Positions 24,689-35,515 of a DNA stretch of 64,000 bases are shown one piece after another. Under the pieces are notes generated by a model that worked only from the letters and a program-made list of their open reading frames with translations, was not told the origin of the DNA and made no database searches. The DNA comes from Streptomyces orinoci (lineage in GTDB: Bacteria > Actinomycetota > Actinomycetes > Streptomycetales > Streptomycetaceae): NCBI RefSeq assembly GCF_003121295.1, contig NZ_PHNC01000007.1:186001-250000 (forward strand). The letters are read 5' to 3'. Every line of letters starts with the position of its first letter. Position 1 is the first letter of the stretch. The position numbers and the translations under genes were made by a program.

Positions 24689-24775
24689 TCAGCGGTCACA
24701 CATTCGACACATGCAACGAGCACCGGGCGTCATCATCGCCTCGGTCGCAAGGGTGCGGCTGCTCGTCGTGGTCAT
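24689..24775 (-). CDS. Cys/Met-rich leader peptide of the metNIQ operon, 28 codons
   Basis: The ORF encodes a 28-residue peptide starting MTTTSSRTLATEAMM and ending ARCMCRMCDR. Within its last eight codons it has three Cys and two Met codons. It ends 201 bases before metN on the same strand. Actinobacteria, including Streptomyces and mycobacteria, are known to use Cys-codon leader peptides ahead of sulfur genes, where stalling at Cys codons opens downstream expression. The mixture of Cys and Met codons is apt for a methionine importer. There is no good Shine-Dalgarno close to the ATG, and leaderless or near-leaderless initiation is likely. The peptide itself probably has no function. Confidence 0.7.
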   Translation of the reverse strand: MTTTSSRTLATEAMMTPGARCMCRMCDR

Positions 24776-25008
24776 GCGGGCCAGTAAAACAGAAGCCCTC
24801 GCGAATCAGCCACGCCTGTCCGAATAGCGGACACCTTCGATCATTGGATGGACGCAGGGATGCCGGACCGGCCGAGGAAACGTATCGCCCGGCGAGGGCG
24901 CCCGGCCGCCGCGGCCAGGGTCGCGTGCGGTGCGGCCCGCCCGGCCCCGTAAAGTCGTCACATGCCTCTTACGCCCCTCCCGCACACCGGTGCCGCCCGG
25001 GGGCCACG

Positions 25009-25368
25009 GTGATCGACGCGCTGACCCTCGCGCTCGGCCTGGCCGCCCTGGCGCTGGCCGCCTGGTGCGGATTCGCCTTCTCCCGGGACCAGTCCACCAA
25101 GGACTGGCACTTCATCGGCATGGCCGTGGTCACCGTGCTCGCCCTCGCCCAGCTGGTCATAGGCGTGGTGCGCCTGGCGGGCGGCGACAAACCGGCCCAG
25201 GGCACGGCGATCTTCGTGGCCTATCTGCTGGGCGCGGCGGCCTCGGTTCCGGCCGCCGGTTTTATGTCCCTGGCCGAGCGCACCCGCTGGGGTTCGGCCA
25301 CGGTGTCAGCGGGCGCGGTGGTGCTGGCCGTGCTCGAAGTACGGCTCTACGACATCTGGGGAGGCTGA
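25009..25368 (+). CDS. Four-helix membrane protein, first of a coupled pair
   Basis: A 119-residue protein with four hydrophobic helices (about residues 2-18, 33-53, 65-85 and 95-112) and short loops; no catalytic motif is seen. GTG 25009 follows a GGGGG run. It ends two bases before the ATG of the next membrane protein, whose ribosome-binding site GGAGG lies within this gene's last codons, so the two are made together. Neither is a recognisable transporter. The equivalent pair in S. coelicolor is annotated only as integral membrane proteins. Confidence 0.8.
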   Translation: MIDALTLALGLAALALAAWCGFAFSRDQSTKDWHFIGMAVVTVLALAQLVIGVVRLAGGDKPAQGTAIFVAYLLGAAASVPAAGFMSLAERTRWGSATVSAGAVVLAVLEVRLYDIWGG

Positions 25369-25370
25369 GG

Positions 25371-25811
25371 ATGGCCCAGTCCACGGAAGCGAACGGCACC
25401 GGCGAGAAGCCCGGTTTCGACCTCGGGCAGGGCCCGGGCCGGCTGCTGGTGTGGCTCTACGGGGTGTTCACGGTCGCGGCGGCGTCCCGCGCGGTCGTGC
25501 AGATGCTGCTGGACTTCGGCAAGGCCCCGCTGGCCTATCTGTTGTCGGCCGCCGCGGCGGTGGTGTACGCCTTCATCACCTACTCCCTGGTCCGCGGCGG
25601 CCCCAGGGCCCGCCGGGCGGCACTGGTGTGCTGCGCGGCGGAGCTGGCCGGAGTGCTCACCGTGGGCACCTGGACGCTGGCCGACAAGTCGGCCTTCCCG
25701 GACGCCACGGTCTGGTCGGACTACGGCATGGGCTATCTGTTCATCCCGGTGATCCTGCCGGTGACGGCGATGCTTTGGCTGCGCCGCGCCGAGGGCACCA
25801 CCGGGCGCTGA
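25371..25811 (+). CDS. Membrane protein, second of a coupled pair
   Basis: A 146-residue protein. A polar head (residues 1-25) is followed by four hydrophobic helices (about 27-45, 57-73, 82-100 and 120-137). The external loop between helices 3 and 4 contains FPDATVWSDYGMGY. GGAGG nine bases upstream of the ATG fixes the start. It lies downstream of and coupled to the 119-residue membrane protein, and together they may form a small heteromeric complex (inference from coupling only). Confidence 0.82.
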   Translation: MAQSTEANGTGEKPGFDLGQGPGRLLVWLYGVFTVAAASRAVVQMLLDFGKAPLAYLLSAAAAVVYAFITYSLVRGGPRARRAALVCCAAELAGVLTVGTWTLADKSAFPDATVWSDYGMGYLFIPVILPVTAMLWLRRAEGTTGR

Positions 25812-25821
25812 CGGACACGGC

Positions 25822-26328
25822 TCAGCGGCTGGCCGCCAGCGCCGGCACCTCGGCCACCGGCTTCTCCAGGGTCACCAGGGTCAGCGCCCGGCTCACCCGC
25901 TCGGTGCCCCCGGTGGGGATGTAGCCCCGCTCACGGCACAGCCGCAGGCTGATCTCGCTGCGCCGCCCGACGGCCAGCCGGTAGCGCACCGCGGACTCGG
26001 CCGCCAGCTGCTCCTCGATGGCGTCCAGCAGCCGGCCGCCCAGACCGTGCCGCCGCAGCCGCGGGTGGACGATCAGTCCGGTGATGACGGCGGTGCCCTC
26101 GGAGTCGACCGCGCCCCGCACCGAGCCGACGACCTCGGTGCCCAGCCGGGCCGCCAGGACCCGCCCGGCGCCCAGTTCGGCGCGGAGCGCGGCGAGCGAC
26201 TGGGTCAGCGGCTCCAGGGAGTAGTCGCCGTAGAGCTCGGCCTCGCTCTGGTAGCACAGGTACTGGAGTTTGAGGATCTCCTCGGCGTCGTCCTCGTCCG
26301 CCGCCGCGATGGTCACGCTCATGCCCAT
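25822..26328 (-). CDS. GNAT-family N-acetyltransferase
   Basis: A 168-residue single-domain GNAT protein. The acetyl-CoA-binding motif is LIVHPRLRRHGLGGRLLDAIEEQL (about residues 84-107), followed by the beta-strand YRLAVGRRSEISLRLCRERGY. The enzyme probably acetylates a small molecule or peptide amine; the substrate is unknown. ATG 26328 has GGGAGG nine bases upstream; MSV at 26322 is a minor alternative. It converges with the membrane-protein pair and lies downstream of the sigma-factor gene on the same strand with an 84-base gap. Confidence 0.9.
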   Translation of the reverse strand: MGMSVTIAAADEDDAEEILKLQYLCYQSEAELYGDYSLEPLTQSLAALRAELGAGRVLAARLGTEVVGSVRGAVDSEGTAVITGLIVHPRLRRHGLGGRLLDAIEEQLAAESAVRYRLAVGRRSEISLRLCRERGYIPTGGTERVSRALTLVTLEKPVAEVPALAASR

Positions 26329-26412
26329 GTGCGTATGCCTCCCTGGTTGGCCCGGCCTGGTCCGTCGGACAGGAGCCGCCGCGGTGTACGCCGCCTCCGT
26401 GGCGCCGGTTGT

Positions 26413-26955
26413 CTAACGCTCCTTTCCCCCGGGGCCAGGAGCCGCAATCGCCGCCGTGAGCATTCTGCGCAGGCATCCCAGGCAACGGGAACGGACCGGC
26501 CCCAAAGATCCTTGTGAGATTCCCAACTCGCCTGCGATTTCCCGGTAGGTGGGGTCGGTGGCCGACAGCAGGGCGCTCAGCAGGCGGGGGCAGCGGCCGG
26601 GCAGCCGGCGCACCGCGGCGCGCAGTTCGCGGCCGGCCTCGGCGGCCAGCACCGCGTACTCCACCCCCAGGTCCTGGCCGTCGGAGGGTTCGGCGGAGGT
26701 CGGGTCGTAGGGCACCTCCCGCCGGGCGCGGCGGCGTTCGGCGCGGGCCTCGGCCCGTACCGCGGCGCGTAACCGCAGTACGGACTCGGTACGGTGCCGT
26801 GTGCCGGCGCAGCCGCCGCTCTGGCGGTCGCTCAACAGGCGGACCCAGACGGCCTGTTCGAGGTCGGCGGCGTCAACACCCGCCGCCGGCGCCTCGGCCG
26901 CGCACTCGGCGGCCAGCAGCGGGCGCAGCGAGGTGAGGAGCTCGTTCGGTGTCAT
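26413..26955 (-). CDS. Small ECF-like sigma factor
   Basis: A 180-residue sigma-70-family protein. Region 2 is shortened (about residues 10-75, with AADLEQAVWVRLL in place of the usual AEDLVQETF), and region 4 is clear (about 128-165, PTYREIAGELGISQGSLGP then RCLGCLRRML). No anti-sigma gene lies beside it. In region 4 the residues C156 and C159 of the CLGC pair are unusual and might sense redox (inference). It resembles a Streptomyces sigma group with divergent region 2 whose promoters are not known. The ribosome-binding site is weak, so the start is fairly but not firmly placed. Confidence 0.8.
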   Translation of the reverse strand: MTPNELLTSLRPLLAAECAAEAPAAGVDAADLEQAVWVRLLSDRQSGGCAGTRHRTESVLRLRAAVRAEARAERRRARREVPYDPTSAEPSDGQDLGVEYAVLAAEAGRELRAAVRRLPGRCPRLLSALLSATDPTYREIAGELGISQGSLGPVRSRCLGCLRRMLTAAIAAPGPGGKER

Positions 26956-27037
26956 GCCCGGCGGGACGTGGCGCTGCGCCCCGCCGGTTGCCGACCCGGC
27001 CGGTCCTCACCCTTCCGTGTCGGTCCCGGGGCGACGG

Positions 27038-28216
27038 TTACCCCTTGCGTCCCTTGAGGAAGTCCTCCCTCGCCAGTACCGCAGTGTCACAGTTGTCGGA
27101 GAAGATGCCGTCGATGCCGGTGGCGTAGTACGCCTTGAAGGCGCCAAAGGCGTCACCGTAGGCGTTGGGGTCGCCGCCGCGCCGGAAGTCGGCGGGCAGG
27201 AAGGTGTTTTCGTTGCGCATGGTGTACGGGTGCAGGACGAGCCCGGCGGCGTGCGCGTCACGGACGAGCGTGGTGGGCTTGGTGAGCTTGCCCTGGGCGT
27301 CCCGGGGGATGATCAGCTGGACGGTGGGGCCGATGCCCTGGGCGAAGCCGGCGATCCACTTGAGCCCGGCGGGGGTGATCAGGTCGGCCACCGTGCGCGG
27401 GTCCTTGGCCACCACGAAGTCATAGGGCTTGGTGGTCAGTTCGTCGATCAGGAAGATCTTGGGGGCCTTGACGCCCAGCCGGCCCAGCCGCTGCAGGCTG
27501 CCGGGCTCGAAGGACTCCAGGAACTGCGGGGAGTCGGCGTGGTGCCGGCCGTAGCGGCGCAGCAGCTTGGCGAGACGTTCCTCCAGCCCCAGGCCGAGGG
27601 CGCGGAAGTAGGTGGGGTGCTTGGTCTCGGAGTGCAGCCAGATGCGGCGGCCGCGCTTGCGCCCCTGCTCCTCGGCCCAGTTGAGGACCTCTTCGAAGGT
27701 GGGTATGGTCCAGCGGCCGTCGTAGAGGGTGTTGCGCTGGCGGACCTGGGGCAGCCGCTCCTTGGCGCGCAGCGTCTTGAGCTCGGCGAGGGTGAAGTCC
27801 TCGGTGAACCAGCCGGTGACGGCGGTGCCGTCCACGGTCTTGGTGGTCCTGCGGTGCGCGAACTCCGGGTGCGCCGCCACGTCCGTGGTCTGGCTGATGT
27901 CGTTCTCGTGCCGGCAGACCAGATGGCCGTCCTTGGTGGGGACCAGGTCCTGCTCGATCACATCCGCGCCGTTGTCCAGGGCGAACTGATAGGAGCCGAG
28001 GGTGTGTTCGGGCCGGTAACCGCTGGCGCCGCGGTGCCCGATCACGGTCGGCACCGGAAGGTCCCGGTAACCGCCCCGGCCGTGCCCGTGCTCGCGTCCG
28101 GTGCCCGTCGGCGCGGCCGCGGAGGTCCCGGCACCGCCGAGGACGACCGATCCCGCGCCCAGGGCCGCCGCGGCCCCCAGCACCGTACGCCTGCCCGGCC
28201 GCTGCTCCTGCTGCAT
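27038..28216 (-). CDS. glpQ: Tat-exported glycerophosphodiester phosphodiesterase
   Basis: A 392-residue secreted enzyme that hydrolyses glycerophosphodiesters to glycerol-3-phosphate and an alcohol, and supplies phosphate and glycerol. The signal peptide has the twin-arginine motif RRTVLG (from R9) and a cleavage-like AGTSAAA end near residue 35. The GDPD TIM barrel contains the catalytic HRGASGYRPEHT and the metal-binding E-x-D of VIEQDLVPTKDG, followed by HENDISQTTDV, as in GlpQ of E. coli. AAGGAG five bases before ATG 28216 fixes the start. Streptomyces glpQ genes are often PhoP-regulated, but no PHO box was confirmed here. Confidence 0.94.
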   Translation of the reverse strand: MQQEQRPGRRTVLGAAAALGAGSVVLGGAGTSAAAPTGTGREHGHGRGGYRDLPVPTVIGHRGASGYRPEHTLGSYQFALDNGADVIEQDLVPTKDGHLVCRHENDISQTTDVAAHPEFAHRRTTKTVDGTAVTGWFTEDFTLAELKTLRAKERLPQVRQRNTLYDGRWTIPTFEEVLNWAEEQGRKRGRRIWLHSETKHPTYFRALGLGLEERLAKLLRRYGRHHADSPQFLESFEPGSLQRLGRLGVKAPKIFLIDELTTKPYDFVVAKDPRTVADLITPAGLKWIAGFAQGIGPTVQLIIPRDAQGKLTKPTTLVRDAHAAGLVLHPYTMRNENTFLPADFRRGGDPNAYGDAFGAFKAYYATGIDGIFSDNCDTAVLAREDFLKGRKG

Positions 28217-28466
28217 ATACGCTCCTTCGTTCGCCGCGCCGGGACGGCACCCGGCAGCTGTCGGACGCCGCCGATCGTAGGCAGGCGGGGCCGGCGGGCT
28301 GAAGGCCGTGATCGAAACGGAGGGATAACTCACGTCAACCGTGTGTATGGGGTCGGTCAACCCGGTGTGCACAACGGCTCTACCCGCGAGTATGGTCCTG
28401 GTCTGCGCAGGCCTGCGCGCCGTTGTGTCCCAACCCGAGCCATGCCCGTCCCGACCGGAGGACCCG

Positions 28467-29144
28467 TTGTCCCGCATCATGCTCAAGGCGTTCCTCGGAC
28501 TGCTTATGCGCGTCCTCTACCGCCCGACGGTGGAGGGCACCGAGCACATTCCCGAGTCGGGACCGGTGATCCTGGCCGGGAACCATGTCACCTTTATCGA
28601 CTCGCTGTTCACCGCCCTGGTGCTCAAGCGGCAGGTGTTCTTCATCGGCAAGGACGAGTACGTCACCGGCAAGGGGCTCAAGGGGCGCCTGATGGCCTGG
28701 TTCTTCGGCTCCTCCGGGATGATCCCGGTGGACCGCGACGGCGGGCACGGCGGGGTGGCGGCGCTGATGACGGGCCGCCGGGTGCTGGAGGAGGGCAAGG
28801 TCTTCGCCATCTACCCGGAGGGCACCCGCTCCCCCGACGGCCGGCTCTACCGCGGCCGTACCGGGGTGGCCCGGCTGGCGCTGATGACCGGCGCCCCGGT
28901 GGTGCCGTTCGGGATGATCGGCACCGACAAGGTGCAGCCGGGCGGCAAGGGGATGCCGCGGATCAGCCCGGTGACGGTGCGGTTCGGCGCCCCGCTGGAC
29001 TTCTCCCGCTATGAGGGCATGGACCGCGACCGCTATGTGCTGCGGGCCGTCACCGACGAGGTGATGAGCGAGGTCATGCGGCTGTCGGGGCAGGAGTATG
29101 TGGACGTGTACGCCACCAAGGCCCGCGCGGCCACGGCGGCTTGA
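28467..29144 (+). CDS. 1-acyl-sn-glycerol-3-phosphate acyltransferase (PlsC-like)
   Basis: A 225-residue acyltransferase, probably membrane-associated through its N-terminal hydrophobic segment. It transfers an acyl group to lysophosphatidate in phospholipid synthesis. Motif I is NHVTFID (catalytic His and Asp), motif II is VDRDGG, motif III is IYPEGTRSPDG, and the motif IV region is APVVPFGMIG. The start is set at TTG 28467 because GGAGG lies five bases before it; the next in-frame ATG is 17 bases beyond the ribosome-binding site. It is divergent from glpQ. Streptomyces have several PlsC paralogues, so the specific substrate is uncertain. Confidence 0.9.
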   Translation: MSRIMLKAFLGLLMRVLYRPTVEGTEHIPESGPVILAGNHVTFIDSLFTALVLKRQVFFIGKDEYVTGKGLKGRLMAWFFGSSGMIPVDRDGGHGGVAALMTGRRVLEEGKVFAIYPEGTRSPDGRLYRGRTGVARLALMTGAPVVPFGMIGTDKVQPGGKGMPRISPVTVRFGAPLDFSRYEGMDRDRYVLRAVTDEVMSEVMRLSGQEYVDVYATKARAATAA

Positions 29145-29202
29145 GAAGGGCCCGTCCGCTCCGGGGACCAACGGCCCTGGAACGGACGGGCGTTGCCCGG
29201 GC

Positions 29203-30024
29203 TCAGCCCAGGCACCTCGGCTGGAAGCCGGGGTCGGCCGGGCCCTTGCGGGACAGCGCGTTGAGCACCCATTGGGCCACCACCGGATCCTTGGTCGCCT
29301 GGTCGTGCATAAAGGGATCCAGCGGGCACTTGTCCTGGAGCACCACATTGGTGAGGTGCTCGGCGGGCCCGCTCAGCAGGGCGCTGGTGTAGGGGGTCAC
29401 CACCTCGTCGTGGCGGGTGGTGATGACGGTGTAATCCGGTCCGGCCGGCGTCTCATCGCCCTGGTTGAGCTTCTTCAGCAGGTCGGATCCGGCGCGCTGG
29501 TCCAGGCAGGCCGGGCAGAAGGTGTAACCGGTGGGTATCGCCAGGGGGTTGGTGGTGCCGTGGTTGGACGGCACGATGCCCACCAGGTCCCCGACCTTGT
29601 CCGCGCCGCCCAGGAACTTCACGTAGTAGCGCGGCATCATGCCGCCCTGGCTGTGGCCGACGATGTCCACCTTGGCCGCCCCGGTGGCACCGCGCACCGC
29701 CTCGACGAAGTCCTTGAGCTCGGCGGCCGACTGCGGGACCGGTGCGGTCTCCAGCTTCCCGTAGTTGAAGGCGAAGACGCAGTAGCCGGCCGCCTTGAGC
29801 TTGGGGGAGAGCGCGGCCCAGTTCTCGGCCATCAGCTTGAACGTTCCATTGACCAGCACCACCGGCCGGGGGTGCGCCGAATCCGGCTTGCAGGACCAGT
29901 CGTTGGCGCCCTTGGGCGGAATGTCGAGGACCGAGGCGGAGGCAGGAGCCGTGAAGCCGGTGAGGGTCAGTGCCGCGGTGGCCGCGGTGGCGAGCAGGAG
30001 CCTGACTCTGGTGCGCAGTTTCAT
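29203..30024 (-). CDS. Secreted triacylglycerol lipase
   Basis: A 273-residue alpha/beta-hydrolase. It has a Sec signal peptide with a basic start and an Ala/Leu core ending in APASAS near residue 31. The oxyanion segment is VVLVNGTF and the nucleophile elbow GHSQGG has Ser125. The later HDEVVTPY segment and four cysteines likely forming two disulfides (Cys45/Cys82 and the FCPACLD region) resemble secreted Streptomyces class-2 lipases. ATG 30024 has AAGGAA six bases upstream. It acts outside the cell on esters of glycerol. The neighbours glpQ and plsC also handle lipids, though on separate transcripts. Confidence 0.9.
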   Translation of the reverse strand: MKLRTRVRLLLATAATAALTLTGFTAPASASVLDIPPKGANDWSCKPDSAHPRPVVLVNGTFKLMAENWAALSPKLKAAGYCVFAFNYGKLETAPVPQSAAELKDFVEAVRGATGAAKVDIVGHSQGGMMPRYYVKFLGGADKVGDLVGIVPSNHGTTNPLAIPTGYTFCPACLDQRAGSDLLKKLNQGDETPAGPDYTVITTRHDEVVTPYTSALLSGPAEHLTNVVLQDKCPLDPFMHDQATKDPVVAQWVLNALSRKGPADPGFQPRCLG

Positions 30025-30203
30025 GGGGGGTTCCTTTGTGCACCGGACTCTCGTCCGAACCTTGTTCGGCAATACCGAACGGTAACCGCGATATTCGCCG
30101 GTGTGTAAGAAACACGTCAAGGGAAGACGCCCTCGGCAAATGTCACAGGGGCCGGGGCTTGCCGCCCCCGCCCCATCTGCGCATCAAACGAGCGCCATCG
30201 CGC

Positions 30204-31763
30204 TCAGTGACCGCCTCCGGCCCCCTCCTCCAGCCGCTGCCCGCGCAGCAGGAACCAGGCGGCCACCGCCGTCACCAGCAGCACCACCGCGGCCACCGCG
30301 GAGGCCAGCCGCAGCCCCTCCACAAAGGCCCGCTGCGCCTCGGTGAGCAGCACCGTTCCCTGGTCGGCGGGCAGCGCCACGGCCGCCTTCACCGCCCCGC
30401 CCAGCGACTCATGGGCCTCCCCCGCCGCCCCGGCCGGAACGCCCGCCGGGACGGGAAAGCCCCGGTACACCCCGGTCACAATGGAGCCCAGCAGGGCGAT
30501 GCCCAGTGCCGCCCCCAGTTCATAGGCCGTCTCGGAGACCGCCGAGGCCGAACCCGCCTGCTCCTTGGGCACGCTGGAGAGGATCACATCGGCGGTGACC
30601 GTGAAGGACAGTCCCGCCCCGGCACCGATCACCAGCAGCCCGGCGCCGAGCAGCGGGTAGCCGGTGGTGGTGCTCAGTCCGGCCAGCACCGCCAGGGCCA
30701 CCCCGATGGCCGCCAGCCCGCCGGCCACCACCGACCGTACTGACCAGCGCCGCGCCGCCTGACCGGCCAGCAGACCGGTGGCCACCGCGCCGATGGCGGC
30801 CGGAAGTTCGGCCAGTCCGGCCTCCAGGGGGTCCCGGTTCTGCACCAGCTGGAGGAACTGGGACAGGAAGAAGACGGTGCCGGACAGGCCCAGTACGGTC
30901 AGCAGGTCCGCCAGCACCGCGGCGGAGAAGCCCCGGTTGTGGAAGAGCCGCATATTGAGCAGCGGGGCGTCCAGGGTGAGCTGGCGCCGTACGAACCACA
31001 CCAGCGCCAGTACACCCAGCACCGCCGCCGCCCCGGCCGCCGGGGTGAGCCCCAGGGTCGCGCCCTCCTTGATCGCATAGACCAGCGCCACGATGCCGGT
31101 CATCGACAGCAGCACGCTCGGCAGGTCCCAGGGCCCCGGTGCCGGGTCGCGTGATTCCGGCAGCAGCCGGGCGCCGACCAGGACCAGCACCGCCATCACC
31201 GGCAGGTTGATCAGGAAGACCGAGCCCCACCAGAAGTTCTCCAGCAGGAAGCCGCCCACCACCGGCCCCACCGCGGCGCCCGCCGAGGCCATGGCGCCCC
31301 AGATGCCGATGGCCAGGCTGCGTTCCCTGGGGTCGTGGAAGATATTGCGGATCAGCGCCAGGGTGGAGGGCATCAGCGTCGCCCCCGCCACACCCAGCAG
31401 CGCCCGGGCGGCGATCATCATCTCCGGGCTGGTGGCATAGGCGTTGAGCACCGACACGGCACCGAAGGCCACCGCCCCGCTCAGCAGCAGCTTCTTGCGG
31501 CCGATGCGGTCGCCGAGACTGCCCATGGACACCAGCAGTCCGGCGATGACAAAGGAGTAGACATCGCCGATCCACAGCAGCTGGGTGCCGGAAGGGCGCA
31601 GGTCCTCGCTGAGGTACGGGGTGGCCAGGCCCAGCACGGTGGCGTCCACCGCGATCAGCAGCACGGCCAGCACCAGCACCGACAGCGCCAGCCAGCGGCC
31701 GGGCCGGGGTGCCTCGGACGCTCCGGGGGTCTCGGCGGACGGCATGATGATCTCGCTGCTCAT
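30204..31763 (-). CDS. MFS drug-exporter of the DHA2 (14-helix) family
   Basis: A 519-residue transporter of the EmrB/QacA type, with about 14 membrane helices predicted. Motif A is GSLGDRIGRKKLLL, motif C of antiporters is in the GPVVGGFLLENFWW segment, and the start LVLAVLLIAVDATVLGLATP is typical of the family with its membrane Asp. It is expected to export hydrophobic compounds using the proton gradient. It overlaps the upstream TetR gene (ATGA at 31763-31760), so both are translated from one transcript under TetR control. The natural substrate is unknown; a self-made or environmental toxin is possible. Confidence 0.93.
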   Translation of the reverse strand: MSSEIIMPSAETPGASEAPRPGRWLALSVLVLAVLLIAVDATVLGLATPYLSEDLRPSGTQLLWIGDVYSFVIAGLLVSMGSLGDRIGRKKLLLSGAVAFGAVSVLNAYATSPEMMIAARALLGVAGATLMPSTLALIRNIFHDPRERSLAIGIWGAMASAGAAVGPVVGGFLLENFWWGSVFLINLPVMAVLVLVGARLLPESRDPAPGPWDLPSVLLSMTGIVALVYAIKEGATLGLTPAAGAAAVLGVLALVWFVRRQLTLDAPLLNMRLFHNRGFSAAVLADLLTVLGLSGTVFFLSQFLQLVQNRDPLEAGLAELPAAIGAVATGLLAGQAARRWSVRSVVAGGLAAIGVALAVLAGLSTTTGYPLLGAGLLVIGAGAGLSFTVTADVILSSVPKEQAGSASAVSETAYELGAALGIALLGSIVTGVYRGFPVPAGVPAGAAGEAHESLGGAVKAAVALPADQGTVLLTEAQRAFVEGLRLASAVAAVVLLVTAVAAWFLLRGQRLEEGAGGGH

Positions 31764-32308
31764 CGCTCCATCCTCCGCCGGGCGCCGCCGAGCAGCAGCT
31801 CGGAGACCATCCGGGTACGGTCCTTGGCGGCCACCCGCCCGTCGTGCACCGCCCAGGCGCCGGTGCCGATCAGCCCGTAGAGCGCCTCGGTGAGCCAGGC
31901 CGCCGAGAGGTCCAGGCGGAACGTTCCCTCTTCCTGTCCGCGGCGGAACAGGGCCTGCACCCGGGCGTCCAGCCGGTTCCAGCCCTCGTTGACGCCGTCC
32001 TCGTAGAGCTGGTTCTCGGTGAACAGGAAGGCCAGGATGCCGGCCACCGGCTCGGAGGCGGCGATCAGCCGCCGTACCGCCTCGGCGGCGTCCCCCTCCT
32101 CGGGATGCGCCCGGTCCAGGGCGCGCTCGAATTCGGCGATGCCCAGCTCCTCCAGGGCCCGCACCAGCGCGTCCCGCCCGGCGAAGTGCCGGTGCAGGGT
32201 GGCGCGGCCGATGCCGGCCGCTCTGGCGATCTCGTCCATGGAGGCGGTCGCCTTGCGGGTCAGCAACGCCGCGGCTGCTCTGAGTACCTGGTCACGGTCG
32301 ATGCTCAT
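31760..32308 (-). CDS. TetR-family repressor of the MFS exporter
   Basis: A 182-residue TetR regulator. The N-terminal HTH spans about residues 8-50, with MDEIARAAGIGRATLHRHFAG as recognition helix region, and the C-terminal ligand-binding domain contains ENQLYEDGVNEGWNRLD. It is immediately upstream of and overlaps the MFS gene, so ligand binding should derepress both. ATG 32308 is chosen; the longer frame to 32335 loses homology. The promoter region 32307-32365 has TGAGAC-type inverted repeats covering this gene's start, the expected operator. Confidence 0.92.
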   Translation of the reverse strand: MSIDRDQVLRAAAALLTRKATASMDEIARAAGIGRATLHRHFAGRDALVRALEELGIAEFERALDRAHPEEGDAAEAVRRLIAASEPVAGILAFLFTENQLYEDGVNEGWNRLDARVQALFRRGQEEGTFRLDLSAAWLTEALYGLIGTGAWAVHDGRVAAKDRTRMVSELLLGGARRRMER

Positions 32309-32365
32309 GAGACAACGATAACCCCAGTGAGACATTGTCGTCTCACTCGGGTTGCGTTTGTCTCA
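32307..32365. promoter_or_regulatory. TetR operator: nested TGAGAC inverted repeats
   Basis: AGTGAGAC (32326-32333) and GTCTCACT (32340-32347) form a perfect 8-bp inverted repeat with a 6-bp spacer. TGAGACAA (32307-32314) and TTGTCTCA (32358-32365) form an outer pair with the same core. All four half-sites share TGAGAC. They overlap the TetR start and its upstream region, where autoregulation is expected. Confidence 0.75.
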
Positions 32366-32411
32366 GCCGTGTGGGCCGCCGGTGGCTGTTCGCGCGGCTC
32401 CCGGAGCGTGT

Positions 32412-35038
<2,627 letters not shown>

Positions 35039-35057
35039 GGGGTTCTCCTTACGGTGC

Positions 35058-35090
35058 GCAATGCGATGCGGTGATGGGTATAAGTATGCG
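35058..35090 (-). promoter_or_regulatory. Candidate ArgR box upstream of argG
   Basis: On the minus strand GCATACTTATACCCATC and GCATCGCATTGC lie 20-52 bases before the argG GTG. The AT-rich GCATA-type words stand out in this GC-rich DNA and resemble Streptomyces ARG boxes, which contain GCAT half-sites. The match is approximate. Confidence 0.45.
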
Positions 35091-35372
35091 GCAGTCCGTA
35101 TGGTTCGTCAATGGCTCGGGCGGGTGAATCATTGCCCGGCCGGCAGCGGGCAGGCGGTCCGCGATGCGGCGGCCCGGGCGACCGGGCGGCGGCGATTCCG
35201 GCCAGGCCCCTCCACGACTGCCGGACGGCGGCCGCGCCGGCATCCCCAAGGACACCTTCGAACACCGCAAGTGATCATGGGCGCGGCCCCCGATTTTGGA
35301 TCACGCCCCCGAACAGGGTATTTTCTTCTTGCACGCCCCGACGGGAACAAAAACCCGGAGGGAACGGGCAAC

Positions 35373-35446
<74 letters not shown>

Positions 35447-35455
35447 CGGTACAGG

Positions 35456-35496
35456 CCGAGGGGCCCTGCTTCGTATGACGAGGCAGGGCCCCTCGG
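35456..35496 (+). terminator. Terminator after tRNA-Pro
   Basis: CCGAGGGGCCCTGC (35456-35469) pairs exactly with 35483-35496 around a 13-nt loop. It begins nine bases after tRNA-Pro and stands 19 bases before the end of the convergent FAD enzyme gene, so it can serve both. Confidence 0.88.
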
Positions 35497-35515
35497 CGTA
35501 TCGGCGTCGGGGGTC

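Noticed and set aside
24489..24800. SAM riboswitch ahead of metN
   Set aside because: I searched by eye for the SAM-I and SAM-IV core words and found none; the leader peptide with hairpins explains the region better. A covariance search would settle it.
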